A DNA stretch of 64,000 bases from Streptomyces sp. NBC_00258 (lineage in GTDB: Bacteria > Actinomycetota > Actinomycetes > Streptomycetales > Streptomycetaceae), in NCBI RefSeq assembly GCF_036182465.1, contig NZ_CP108081.1, forward strand, positions 1,240,001-1,304,000, in the 5' to 3' direction. Positions 42,154 through 50,327 of this stretch are shown here, piece after piece. A model generated the notes under the pieces. The model was given only the letters and a program-made list of their open reading frames with translations. It did not search any database and was not told where the DNA came from. Both the position numbers and the translations under genes were made by a program. The stretch's first letter is position 1. Each line of letters opens with the position of its first letter.

Positions 42154-42621
42154 TCACCGGGGAGGGCCGAGGACGACGTTGCCGGACAGTTCCGCGGCTT
42201 CGGCGAGCAGCTGCGCGGGGATCTCGAAGCCCTCCGGGCGTGGCTCACGAAGGTCACGGCCCGCGTGGCGGAACATCTTCTCCAGTCCTCCGGGAGTCGA
42301 GATGAGCAGTAGGTCTGCCTTCTCGGAGGTGATGCGGTAACCGTGCGGGATGCGCCGGGGCAGGAAGACGATGCCGCCCTCCCGCAACTCGTGCTCCTCG
42401 TCGCCGGCCCACACCAGCGCCGAACCGGACAGGAGCAGGAAGACCTCGTCCTCGTTGTTGTGCACGTGGAACGGCGGCGCCTCGCCCTTGCTGACGTCGA
42501 AGCGGCCGACGGTCAGCTGCCCACCGGTCGCCTCGGCGTCGAGCAGGACGCTGAAGACACTCCCGCCGATCCACTCGAGTTGCTGCTGGTCCTCACGTTG
42601 TGCGAGGTAGGGGATGCTCAT
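42154..42621 (-). CDS. Cupin-domain protein (quercetinase-like)
   Basis: A 155-aa cupin. Motif 1 APPFHVHNNEDEVFLLLSG carries the metal-binding His-x-His and Glu. Motif 2 GGIVFLPRRIPHGYRI carries the distal His. GAGGA precedes the ATG. It is likely a metal dioxygenase or ligand-binding protein and is grouped with the FMN reductase in a leftward unit. It is divergent from the MarR gene across a 283-bp gap. Confidence 0.85.
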   Translation of the reverse strand: MSIPYLAQREDQQQLEWIGGSVFSVLLDAEATGGQLTVGRFDVSKGEAPPFHVHNNEDEVFLLLSGSALVWAGDEEHELREGGIVFLPRRIPHGYRITSEKADLLLISTPGGLEKMFRHAGRDLREPRPEGFEIPAQLLAEAAELSGNVVLGPPR

Positions 42622-42875
42622 GGCCGGTCCTCGGGATCCGTGGGCGGCGGCGCCGTCCTCCTCCCGCAACCCTGCGCCGCACCACTGCCCGATCTCCATG
42701 TTCCGCGGTGCTCAGTCGGGCCCAACACTGCCCACACCGTGCGCTCATGAGGTCACGACATCGGGCCAATGAGACCTCGCGTCCGCCGATCCACCGCCCG
42801 GGTTGGCACCGGTAATCAAGGAGGAGTTCAGTTCCAGCTCCGCCCGTGGTGGCTGGAACGGCGGCACGCCACACT

Positions 42876-42889
42876 CTTCGAATTCGAAG
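42876..42889. promoter_or_regulatory. MarR-type operator CTTCGAATTCGAAG (copy 3)
   Basis: Identical to the two copies before the quinone oxidoreductase gene. It ends 15 bp before the marR ATG, as expected for autorepression. Confidence 0.8.
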
Positions 42890-42904
42890 CAGTAGACTCC
42901 GGTC

Positions 42905-43408
42905 ATGCCTGATTCACCGCCGTCGCTCGACCCCGTGCAGCTCGGCGCCTACTTCGACCTCGTCGAGGTGACCAGCCTGCTGCGGCATGCGGTCGACCAG
43001 CAGCTGCGCGAGACCGGTGATCTCAGCTATGTGCAGTTCCAACTGCTGGCCCGCCTCGGAGACTCGCCGACGGGCAGCCACCGCATGACAGACCTGGCCG
43101 ACGGCGTCGTCTACAGCCGCAGTGGCCTGACCTACCAGGTAGGTCTGCTCGAGAAGGACGGCCTGGTCGTCCGCGCTCCCTCGCCGGACGACGAGCGGAG
43201 CATCACCGTCACCATCACCGATGCCGGGCGCGAGCTGCTTGCGAAGGTGCTGCCGGGTCACGTCGAGGTGGTCAGCGGCCTCCTGTTCGAGCCGCTTTCG
43301 CGCGACGACGCCAAGACTCTCGCAGGCCTGCTGGCGCCGGTGCGCGACCACATGCGCTCGACGCCGCCTCGCTCGGCCGCGCCTCGCCGCCGCAAGGGTG
43401 GAGCATAG
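42905..43408 (+). CDS. MarR-family transcriptional regulator
   Basis: A 167-aa MarR regulator. The winged HTH covers MTDLADGVVYSRSGLTYQVGLLEKDGLVVRAPSPDDERSITVTITDAGREL, with dimerisation helices at each end and a basic Arg/Pro tail. Palindrome copy 3 lies directly before its start and copies 1 and 2 before the oxidoreductase-hydrolase operon. It therefore probably represses itself and that operon. No cysteine sensor is present, so a phenolic or quinone ligand is more likely than thiol oxidation. Confidence 0.93.
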   Translation: MPDSPPSLDPVQLGAYFDLVEVTSLLRHAVDQQLRETGDLSYVQFQLLARLGDSPTGSHRMTDLADGVVYSRSGLTYQVGLLEKDGLVVRAPSPDDERSITVTITDAGRELLAKVLPGHVEVVSGLLFEPLSRDDAKTLAGLLAPVRDHMRSTPPRSAAPRRRKGGA

Positions 43409-43424
43409 GAACTCGACAGGTCTC

Positions 43425-43628
43425 GGAGCCCCGGAGACCGCAGCGGATCAGGACGAGTGTGATCAGCCGGGCGGCAGAATCGGTCCACCGGTCGAGGTTC
43501 GTGGGCTGCTCGACCTGGGTCACGATGTGCTCGGCGAGATGGCGGGCCGGCTGCGGGCGGTCGCCGGCGAAGAACGCGGCGCTCGCCGGAAGGCAGTCGT
43601 CCGAGCGTGGAGGCATGACGGAAACCAA
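43425..43628 (-). pseudogene. Tyrosine recombinase/integrase remnant
   Basis: A minus-strand frame reads FFAGDRPQPARHLAEHIVTQ, then VEQPTNLDRWTDSAARLITLVLIRCGLRGSE. This resembles the start of the catalytic domain of phage-type tyrosine integrases, where VLxRCGLR carries the first catalytic Arg. The His-x-x-Arg and Tyr parts are missing, so it is a fragment. It lies between the MarR gene and the NTPase gene and hints at past integration here. Confidence 0.5.
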
Positions 43629-43642
43629 AGGGGGAGCTTGGA

Positions 43643-45703
43643 TTGGGAGCGGCGGGCCTAGCGGGCCGGCTGGCGCAGGCTCGAGCCGGTGCGCTGGTGG
43701 GCAGGGAGCCGGAGCGGGCGGTGCTCGACCGGATGCTGTCGGGCGCGGCTGACGCTCCGCTCGTGGCGTACATGCACGGTCCCGGCGGCATCGGCAAGTC
43801 CTCGCTGGTGCGCTACGCCGCCCGGCAGGCCGAACTCACCGGCCGCCGCGTGGTGCACGTGGACGGACGGTTCCTCGACGCCGATCCGCGCCGGCTCGAG
43901 GAGCTCGCGGCTCCGGCGTGTGCCGAACCCGGTGCGGTGCTGCTCATCGACACCTTCGAGCAGTGTCAGCCACTCGAGGCGTGGCTGCGCGAGACCTTCC
44001 TGCTGCGGCTCGCCGACCATGCGATCGTGGTTGTAGCCAGCAGGGTCGCCCCCGACGCCGAATGGTCGCTGGACCCTGGCTGGGCGCAGCTGTTCACCGC
44101 ACTGGCCGTGCGGCCGTTCGACACCGCCCAGTCCGATGCCCTGCTCGCTGCCCGGGGCGTCCCCGCCGAGCAGCGCGGCGCCTTCGTCGCCTTCGCCGGA
44201 GGCAGCCCGCTCGCCCTCTCGCTGGCCGCCTCCGTCGCCCAGGCCGCACCCGGCGCACCATGGGTGCCGACCGGTGACGTCCTGACGACCCTGGTCGAGC
44301 GACTGGTGGGCGACCTGCCCAGCGCCGTCCACCGGCGCGCCCTCGAGGTGGTCGCGCAGGCCTACGTCACCCGTGAGCCCTTGCTGCGCGCAGTGTTGGG
44401 TGACGAGGGCACCGACACGGTGTTTTCCTGGCTGCGCCAACTGCCCTACATCGAAGCCACACCTGAAGGGCTGCACCCGCACGACGCGGTGCGGGCGACC
44501 CTTGAGGCCGACCTGCGCTGGCGGGACCCCGAGCGCTACGACGACGTCCGCGCCCGTATATCGCTCGCGGGCCTCCAAGCCGTGCGCGGCGCCGCCGAGG
44601 AGGACGCGCTGCGGGTCGCGGAGTGGATGTTCCTCTTCCGCAACCAGGGCGGACCAGAAGATTTATACAACTACCGAACACACCCCCACATAGAAGACAC
44701 TCCCCTCCGGGCCGGAGACGTCCCCGGAGTGCTGCGCATGGCCGAGGAAGCGGAGGGCCCGGCATCAGCGGCAGCGGTCGCGCACTGGGTGCGCCGCCAA
44801 CCGGAGGCCTTCCGCGTCCATCGCTATGCGGGCTCCTCCGCACCCGTGTCATTCATGGCCATTCTGCGGCTGGACGCACCACTGCCCGAGGACTGCGCCG
44901 AGGACCCGGTGGTCGCAGCGGTCTGGGACCTTGTGGAGGCGGCCGCTCCCCTGAGGCCGGGCGAGCACCTCGGCATCCGCCGCTTCGCGGTGCAACCCGG
45001 CGGGCACCAGCGGCCCTCACCTCTGATGGAACTCACCAGCCGGCGCACCATCGGTGAGGAGATGAGGACACACGGACGCGCGGTGACCTTCACCGTCTTC
45101 GAAGACGCCGACCGGTGGGGGCGCTACCTCGCCGAAGCCGGGATGCCGGAGGTCGCGGCCGTGGACGTCGACGGGAGGCAACAGCATGTCTTCGGCCGGG
45201 ACTGGCGACGGCAAACAGTGGAACAGTGGGTGCAGCACCGGGCTCGCGCAGCGGTCGCCCCCGTAGCGACATGGCCCGCAACCGCCTCCGCGAGTGGCCC
45301 GGGCGACCACTTGCCGCGCGCCGCGTTTCAGGAAGGCGTGCTCGAGGCGCTGCGCACCTGGCACACCCCCCGCGAATTCGCGACCAGTGTCCTACTGCAC
45401 TCCCATCTCGTGCCGCCGGGCTCGCCCGACCCGGTCGCGGACCTGCGCGGCGCCCTCATCACCGCCCTCGACGCACTGCAGACCGACCCAGCGGGCGTCA
45501 AGGCTCACGAGGCTCTCACCGCCACCTACATTGCGGCCTCCCGCACCCACAAGGCCGCCGCCCGACGACTGGGGGTGCCCTACGGCACCTACCGGCGTCA
45601 CCTCGCCCTGGCCAAGGAACGCCTCATCGAACAACTGCTGCGACAACCAGCCACCAAGGTCGCCATCCGTCTCACCCTGCCACCCACCACAGACAACAAC
45701 TGA
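43643..45703 (+). CDS. STAND-like P-loop NTPase with C-terminal HTH, TTA codon
   Basis: A 686-aa cytoplasmic protein. The N-terminal NTPase has Walker A GPGGIGKSS (46-54), Walker B AVLLIDTFEQ (98-107), sensor VVVASRVAP and a GGSPLALSLAASV winged-helix motif, as in STAND/NACHT-like switches. A middle GNAT-like region (about 385-545: PVSFMAILRLDAPL, RPGEHLGIRRFAV, VFGRDWR) follows. A C-terminal helical domain ends in the HTH AASRTHKAAARRLGVPYGTYRRHLALAKERL. TTG 43643 has GGGGGAG at 6 nt. Codon 341 (44663-44665) is TTA in a locally AT-rich patch, implying bldA-dependent translation. Its effector is unknown; it could be a ligand-gated regulator. Confidence 0.85.
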   Translation: MGAAGLAGRLAQARAGALVGREPERAVLDRMLSGAADAPLVAYMHGPGGIGKSSLVRYAARQAELTGRRVVHVDGRFLDADPRRLEELAAPACAEPGAVLLIDTFEQCQPLEAWLRETFLLRLADHAIVVVASRVAPDAEWSLDPGWAQLFTALAVRPFDTAQSDALLAARGVPAEQRGAFVAFAGGSPLALSLAASVAQAAPGAPWVPTGDVLTTLVERLVGDLPSAVHRRALEVVAQAYVTREPLLRAVLGDEGTDTVFSWLRQLPYIEATPEGLHPHDAVRATLEADLRWRDPERYDDVRARISLAGLQAVRGAAEEDALRVAEWMFLFRNQGGPEDLYNYRTHPHIEDTPLRAGDVPGVLRMAEEAEGPASAAAVAHWVRRQPEAFRVHRYAGSSAPVSFMAILRLDAPLPEDCAEDPVVAAVWDLVEAAAPLRPGEHLGIRRFAVQPGGHQRPSPLMELTSRRTIGEEMRTHGRAVTFTVFEDADRWGRYLAEAGMPEVAAVDVDGRQQHVFGRDWRRQTVEQWVQHRARAAVAPVATWPATASASGPGDHLPRAAFQEGVLEALRTWHTPREFATSVLLHSHLVPPGSPDPVADLRGALITALDALQTDPAGVKAHEALTATYIAASRTHKAAARRLGVPYGTYRRHLALAKERLIEQLLRQPATKVAIRLTLPPTTDNN

Positions 45704-46060
45704 GCAAGCAGGTAGGAGAGGGAGAGAGGAGGGTTGTCGGGAGCCGTGGTCGGCACCCACCACGGGCGGTGACCTGCGAAAGCCGTGTGCCGGTAGGGGA
45801 CTTGGCGGGGAGACCGGTAGAGGGTTGAGGCTTGCCCGACGCTACCGGTAGACGTCCGCGCCCAGTTGGACTCTCTGCTGAAACCGCCCTGCGCGCGGCC
45901 CATGGCCGCGCCTTCAGCGCACGGGTCTTCGCGCAGCGGCACAGGCGGACTCGGGGCCTCCAGGAACCGCCCGACGTCCCGCCTGGACCGGCTCGGGAAC
46001 CGTTCCTCCGGATCCCGCGTGATCTCTTGACGTGTTGTCGGCTGGTGGCGAGGGGACCGA
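45704..46060. other. Intergenic, nothing recognised
   Basis: 357 bp between the NTPase and the lipoprotein gene. No frame resembles a known protein and no strong hairpin was seen. The lipoprotein promoter should lie at the right end. Confidence 0.4.
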
Positions 46061-46621
46061 ATGAGAGCGCGGACGATGGTGAGCGTGGCGGTATCGGCCT
46101 GTGTGGCGCTGGCGGCGTGCGCGTGCGGTCCGGACAAAGCGAAGAAGAACACGGACGCAAAGCCTTCGCAGCCGTCCGCGTCCACGCCGGCCGAGGAGCC
46201 ATCGGCCACACCGTCCGCGTCCGCTCGGCCCGAGAAGCCGTCGGCCTCACCGACCGGCGACCAGCCCGCACCCAGGACGAAGGCGGTAGCGATCCAGCGG
46301 TACGAGCAGTACCTCCACGCCCTGGGCCGTGAGGACATCGACACGGTCTGCGAAGTGGCCGGGCCTGCCGCGAAGAAGGCACAGGACCAAGGGTTCGGCC
46401 CGTGCACGTCGACGTACGCCGCCGTGTTCCAGATGATCTCGCCCACGCAGAAGAAGGCCCTCAAGACCGCGACGGTCGACCCACAGCGCGTCGCCGTGCG
46501 CACGCCCGACAAGATCGAGATGCCGGTCGAAGCGGTCAGATCCTCCGCCACCTTCTCCGAGAGCGACCTCGGCAGCTACACCCTGGAATACCTCAAGAAC
46601 GATTGGTACATCACCGACTGA
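46061..46621 (+). CDS. Secreted lipoprotein, unknown function
   Basis: A 186-aa lipoprotein. The signal peptide MRARTMVSVAVSACVALAAC has a lipobox ending at Cys20, followed by a long Ser/Pro/Ala/Glu linker (about 25-70). A C-terminal domain (about 75-186) of the NTF2-like or DUF4878 kind follows (YEQYLHALGREDIDTVCEVA, DWYITD) with two Cys. GAGGGG precedes the ATG. The gene is monocistronic with a strong terminator after it. Confidence 0.8.
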   Translation: MRARTMVSVAVSACVALAACACGPDKAKKNTDAKPSQPSASTPAEEPSATPSASARPEKPSASPTGDQPAPRTKAVAIQRYEQYLHALGREDIDTVCEVAGPAAKKAQDQGFGPCTSTYAAVFQMISPTQKKALKTATVDPQRVAVRTPDKIEMPVEAVRSSATFSESDLGSYTLEYLKNDWYITD

Positions 46622-46633
46622 ACCCGACGCGCC

Positions 46634-46668
46634 GTGCGCGGAGCCGCCCGACGGACGGCTCCGCGCAC
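46634..46668 (+). terminator. Terminator after the lipoprotein gene
   Basis: A perfect 13-bp stem GTGCGCGGAGCCG / CGGCTCCGCGCAC with a 9-nt loop, 13 bp after the stop. The rest of the 289-bp gap to the cyclophilin gene shows nothing coding. Confidence 0.8.
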
Positions 46669-46910
46669 ACGCCATCGGTACCGTCCAGGGCGAGGCTGGT
46701 CGGCTTGGCCGCACGGAAGCCGCGGACAAGGTCCGCGAAGACACGGTGATGATGATCTTTGAGAACGGCTCTGTGCGCAGTTCCGAGTTCCGTGAAGCTC
46801 AGTGGTTGGGGGCAATGAGGCGGGTGCGCTGCGCGTAGCTTTTTCGGTCTTCACGGCGGGCGACCGGGGCGGCTCCAGGGCACTGCGCGGTGCCATGACA
46901 GGATCCCCCT

Positions 46911-47408
46911 ATGTCTACCAACGTCTTCTTCGACATCAACATTGACGGCAGCACCGCGGGCCGGATCGTCTTCAAGCTGTACGACGACGTCGTCCCCAAG
47001 ACGGCGCAGAACTTCCGTGAGCTGGCCACCGGCCAGCACGGCTTCGGCTACGAGGGCTCGGGCTTCCACCGTGTCATCCCGGAGTTCATGCTCCAGGGCG
47101 GCGACTTCACTCGCGGCGACGGCACCGGCGGCAAGAGCATCTACGGCCAGAAGTTCGCCGACGAGAACTTCAAGCTCAAGCACGACAGGCCGTTCCTGCT
47201 GTCCATGGCAAACTCCGGCCCCGACAGCAACGGCTCGCAGTTCTTCATCACCACGGTGCTCACACCCTGGCTGGACGGCAAGCACGTGGTCTTCGGCGAG
47301 GTCGTCGAGGGACAGGACCTGGTGAGGAAGATCGAGTCCCTGGGCTCGCGTTCCGGTGCCACCCGCGGGAAGATCGAGATCGCTTCCTCGGGCGTCCTCG
47401 AGAAGTAG
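46911..47408 (+). CDS. Peptidyl-prolyl cis-trans isomerase, eukaryote-like cyclophilin
   Basis: A 165-aa cyclophilin. Active-site residues are visible: Arg in GFHRVIPEFMLQGGDF, Phe and Met next to it, Gln-Phe-Phe in GSQFFITT and the Trp-containing loop TPWLDGKHVVFGEVVEG, which also makes cyclosporin-binding forms. Sequence and size match the eukaryote-like CypA known from Streptomyces rather than the short enterobacterial type. It is cytoplasmic, catalyses proline isomerisation and stands alone. An AGGA lies upstream of the ATG. Confidence 0.95.
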   Translation: MSTNVFFDINIDGSTAGRIVFKLYDDVVPKTAQNFRELATGQHGFGYEGSGFHRVIPEFMLQGGDFTRGDGTGGKSIYGQKFADENFKLKHDRPFLLSMANSGPDSNGSQFFITTVLTPWLDGKHVVFGEVVEGQDLVRKIESLGSRSGATRGKIEIASSGVLEK

Positions 47409-48142
47409 CGCTTTCGCCCCGGGCGGCGGGACCGGCTCGGCGCAGGCTGTCTGGCCGCGCATCCGCCCGCTAGGCCCGGGGCCTCCACAGCGGCTCCCGA
47501 GTCGGACGCAACATCGTTGTGCCACTCGCTGCTCTTTCGCGCCGCGGCTGAGCAGCGGGTGGCACGCCCAGAACGTGGATCGATGCTCGAGGACGCGGGC
47601 ACCGACCACGTGAGTGTTCCCCATCGCCGGCAACATCCGCGGCGCCGTGAGCGTCCTGGAGCCCGGCGGCAAGGTCCCGCGGCCAACGAACCCGACCCGT
47701 CACCGCCGACAAGATCCAGAGCTGCTGGACGCGGCCGCCAAAGCTCCGCTCATTCCTCCTGGCTGGTCAGCCCGGGCTGATTGCTCCACGCCCCCCGAGC
47801 GCCTCTCCTGGCCAGTGACTTCGAAATGGCGCAGCCACTGGCAATCGATGCCGCCGCAGCTGAAGACTCCGCGGCCCTTCCGCGGAGCGAACGGCTCGGT
47901 GATTGCGACCGTCTCGGTCGTGGTGCCCGAACGCGGCGCGCAGACACCGGCGTTGATCCCGGCGGTACGGCTCGCGGCGCGCGGCATCTCGCGGGCGCCG
48001 GGGTGCAGTCGGAGCCGTCATTACGCCGCGCGCGGGGCGGTGTCCCCGACGAGCCACGGCCGTCGGATATCCCTCTCACCGGTGAGGACGCGGCCCACCT
48101 GCCACCGGATACTGGGACGGCCCTTGCCCCGAGGAGCCGCGT
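47409..48142. other. 0.73-kb region without a recognised gene
   Basis: Frames on both strands are open, as expected at this GC content, but none resembles a family or has a convincing start. A decayed gene is possible. The right end must contain the promoter of the NarL-type sensor kinase. Confidence 0.35.
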
Positions 48143-49369
48143 ATGTCTGCCCGATCCTGGATCACACCCGCCGTCGCACGCCTGCGCGCGGCCAATCCGT
48201 ACGTCGTCGACGCCGCGCTCGCCGCGCTGGTGCTGTTCGCCGCGTCGCTGCAGTGGATGTTCCCCGACGACAGCGACGACCGCCTCACCTGGCAGGGTTT
48301 CCTGCTGGGCGCCGGCACGGCGTTGCCCCTGGTGTGGCGGCGGCGCGCGCCGTACCTGGCGGCCTGCGGTGTCTCGGTGTTCACCCCCGCCATGGCGGTC
48401 TACCACGCGCCGCCGCCCGACGTGATGTACGGCGGCCTGGTCGTGCTCTACACCACGGCAGCGATCGCCCTGCCCTGGCAGCGGCGCCTCATGCTGGTGG
48501 GGTGGCTGGCCGGGGTGTCGCTGACCATGATGCACAAGGAGGGCACCGAACCCTTCGAGTACGCCTTCCAGTTGCTGAGCTGCGTCAGCGCGTACGGTTT
48601 CGGGGTGCTGGCCCGTCTCCAGCGGGCGTACACGGCAGCGCTGGAGGACCGGGCCCGTCGGCTGGAGCGGGAGCGGGCCGCCGACACCGAACGTGCCGCC
48701 GCGCAGGAACGGGCCAGGATCGCCCGGGACATGCACGACATCCTGGCCCACGCGGTGAGCCTCATGGTGGTGCAGGCGGAGGCCGGGCCAGTGGTGGTGC
48801 GCAGTGATCCGGCGCGCGCGGAGGCGGCGTTCGACGCCATCGCCGGCGCCGGGCGCGATGCCATGACACAACTGCGGCGGATCCTCGGCGTGCTCAAGGA
48901 CGAGCCGGTGAACGGTACTTCGGTCCCGCAGCCACAGCCCGGTGTGGCGGCCCTGACCGACCTCGTCCGACAGGTCGCCGAGACCGCCGGCCTGCGCGTC
49001 GAGCTCCACGCCACCGGCGAGCCGCGTCCGTTGCACCAGGACACCGAGGTCGCCGCGTACCGCGTGGTCCAGGAGGCCCTGACCAACACCGTGAAGCACG
49101 CGTACGCTTCCTGCGCGCGGGTCGAACTCGACTGGACGGAGGACGAGTTGACGCTAACGGTGACGGACGACGGGCGAGGGCCCGCGGACCGCGGCGGAGC
49201 CGGGAACGGAAACGGGGGCGGGGGTTCACACGGCCATGGCCTGATCGGAGTCCGAGAGCGGGCCGCCGCCTGCGGAGGAACCGCCCGTACGGGACCCGGA
49301 TCCGACGGCGGTTTCCGTGTCGTCGTCCGCCTTCCCGTGGCCGTCGACCGGCAGGCGGCCCTGGGGTGA
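48143..49369 (+). CDS. Sensor histidine kinase, NarL/DesK type (HisKA_3)
   Basis: A 408-aa kinase. The N-terminal half has four to five membrane helices (about 22-150) of the DUF7134 kind. The HisKA_3 motif ERARIARDMHDILAHAVSLMVVQA carries the phospho-acceptor His. The ATPase domain has YRVVQEALTNTVKHAYA, DDGRGP, GGSHGHGLIGVRERA (with a Gly/Asn-rich linker before G2). GAGGAG precedes the ATG. It overlaps the response regulator start by 4 bp (GTGA). Confidence 0.95.
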   Translation: MSARSWITPAVARLRAANPYVVDAALAALVLFAASLQWMFPDDSDDRLTWQGFLLGAGTALPLVWRRRAPYLAACGVSVFTPAMAVYHAPPPDVMYGGLVVLYTTAAIALPWQRRLMLVGWLAGVSLTMMHKEGTEPFEYAFQLLSCVSAYGFGVLARLQRAYTAALEDRARRLERERAADTERAAAQERARIARDMHDILAHAVSLMVVQAEAGPVVVRSDPARAEAAFDAIAGAGRDAMTQLRRILGVLKDEPVNGTSVPQPQPGVAALTDLVRQVAETAGLRVELHATGEPRPLHQDTEVAAYRVVQEALTNTVKHAYASCARVELDWTEDELTLTVTDDGRGPADRGGAGNGNGGGGSHGHGLIGVRERAAACGGTARTGPGSDGGFRVVVRLPVAVDRQAALG

Positions 49370-50037
49370 GCATCCGTGTGGTGGTCGCCGACGACCAGGA
49401 GCTGGTCCGCAGCGGGTTCACCATGATCCTTGAGGCACAGCCCGACATCGAGGTGGTGGCGGAGGCCGGCGACGGCATCGAGGCTGTGGCCGCGGTGCAG
49501 CGCCACACGCCCGACGTGCTGCTGCTCGACATCCGCATGCCCCGGATGGACGGCCTGGAAGCGGCCCGGCTGGTCTGCGCCCAGTCCTCCTGCCGGGTGG
49601 TCATGCTGACGACGTTCGACCTTGACGAGTACGTGTACGAGGCGCTGTACTCAGGCGCCAGCGGCTTCCTGCTGAAGGACGTGCGCCGGGACGACCTGGT
49701 GCACGCGGTACGTGTGGTCGCGGCCGGCGACTCGCTGCTCGCGCCATCGGTGACGCGGCGGCTGGTGGCAGACATCATCCAGCGCCGACGGGCCGAGGCC
49801 TCTGCGCCGTCGGCCTCGACGGTGCGGCTCGAAATCCTGACGGCTCGCGAGGAGGAGACCCTTCGGCTGCTGGCCCGCGGGCTCTCCAACGCGGAGATCG
49901 CGACGACGCTGTTCGTCAGCGAGCACACGGTGAAGACCCACGTCAGCAACGTCCTCAGCAAGCTGGGCCTTCGTGACCGCGTGCAGGCGGTCATCTGCGC
50001 GTACGAGACGGGGTTGGTGACCCCGGGTTCGAACTGA
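49366..50037 (+). CDS. Response regulator, NarL/LuxR family
   Basis: A 223-aa regulator. Receiver: VVVADDQELVRSGF with phospho-acceptor Asp in VLLLDIRMPRMDG. The C-terminal LuxR HTH is LTAREEETLRLLARGLSNAEIATTLFVSEHTVKTHVSNVLSKLGLRDRVQAV. Translationally coupled to the kinase. The MMPL transporter gene 290 bp downstream is a plausible target, a common pairing in streptomycetes. Confidence 0.95.
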   Translation: MSIRVVVADDQELVRSGFTMILEAQPDIEVVAEAGDGIEAVAAVQRHTPDVLLLDIRMPRMDGLEAARLVCAQSSCRVVMLTTFDLDEYVYEALYSGASGFLLKDVRRDDLVHAVRVVAAGDSLLAPSVTRRLVADIIQRRRAEASAPSASTVRLEILTAREEETLRLLARGLSNAEIATTLFVSEHTVKTHVSNVLSKLGLRDRVQAVICAYETGLVTPGSN

Positions 50038-50082
50038 CCTTTCGGGGTGGTTCGTTGTCGGCTACGGGCCGGCGGGGGTTGG

Positions 50083-50156
50083 TCGCGCAGTTCCCCGCGC
50101 CCCTCAGGAGCAGGGTCTCCACCCCAGTTACCTCAGGGGCGCGGAAAACTGCGCGA
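50083..50156. repeat. Streptomyces-type intergenic inverted repeat / terminator
   Basis: 22-nt arms (50083-50104 containing GCGCAGTTCCCCGCGCCCCT, and 50135-50156) are inverted with two mismatches around a 30-nt loop. The arm sequence matches a hairpin I know as frequent between Streptomyces genes, probably a mobile or REP-like element that also terminates transcription. Here it ends the two-component operon. Confidence 0.6.
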
Positions 50157-50327
50157 CAAGCCCTCACCACCCCGCAGCCGCGCATCCCCCGTACGGCGGA
50201 GCCGATCCGCCCACTCACCCGCGCGAGGGATCCAAGGAAACCGCTCCCCTCGGCGATCCGCGGGCGGGGCGGGCCACGCGAGTCTGGGGCAACTCCTAGA
50301 ACCGCCGACTCCGCCGGGAGGCACCCC

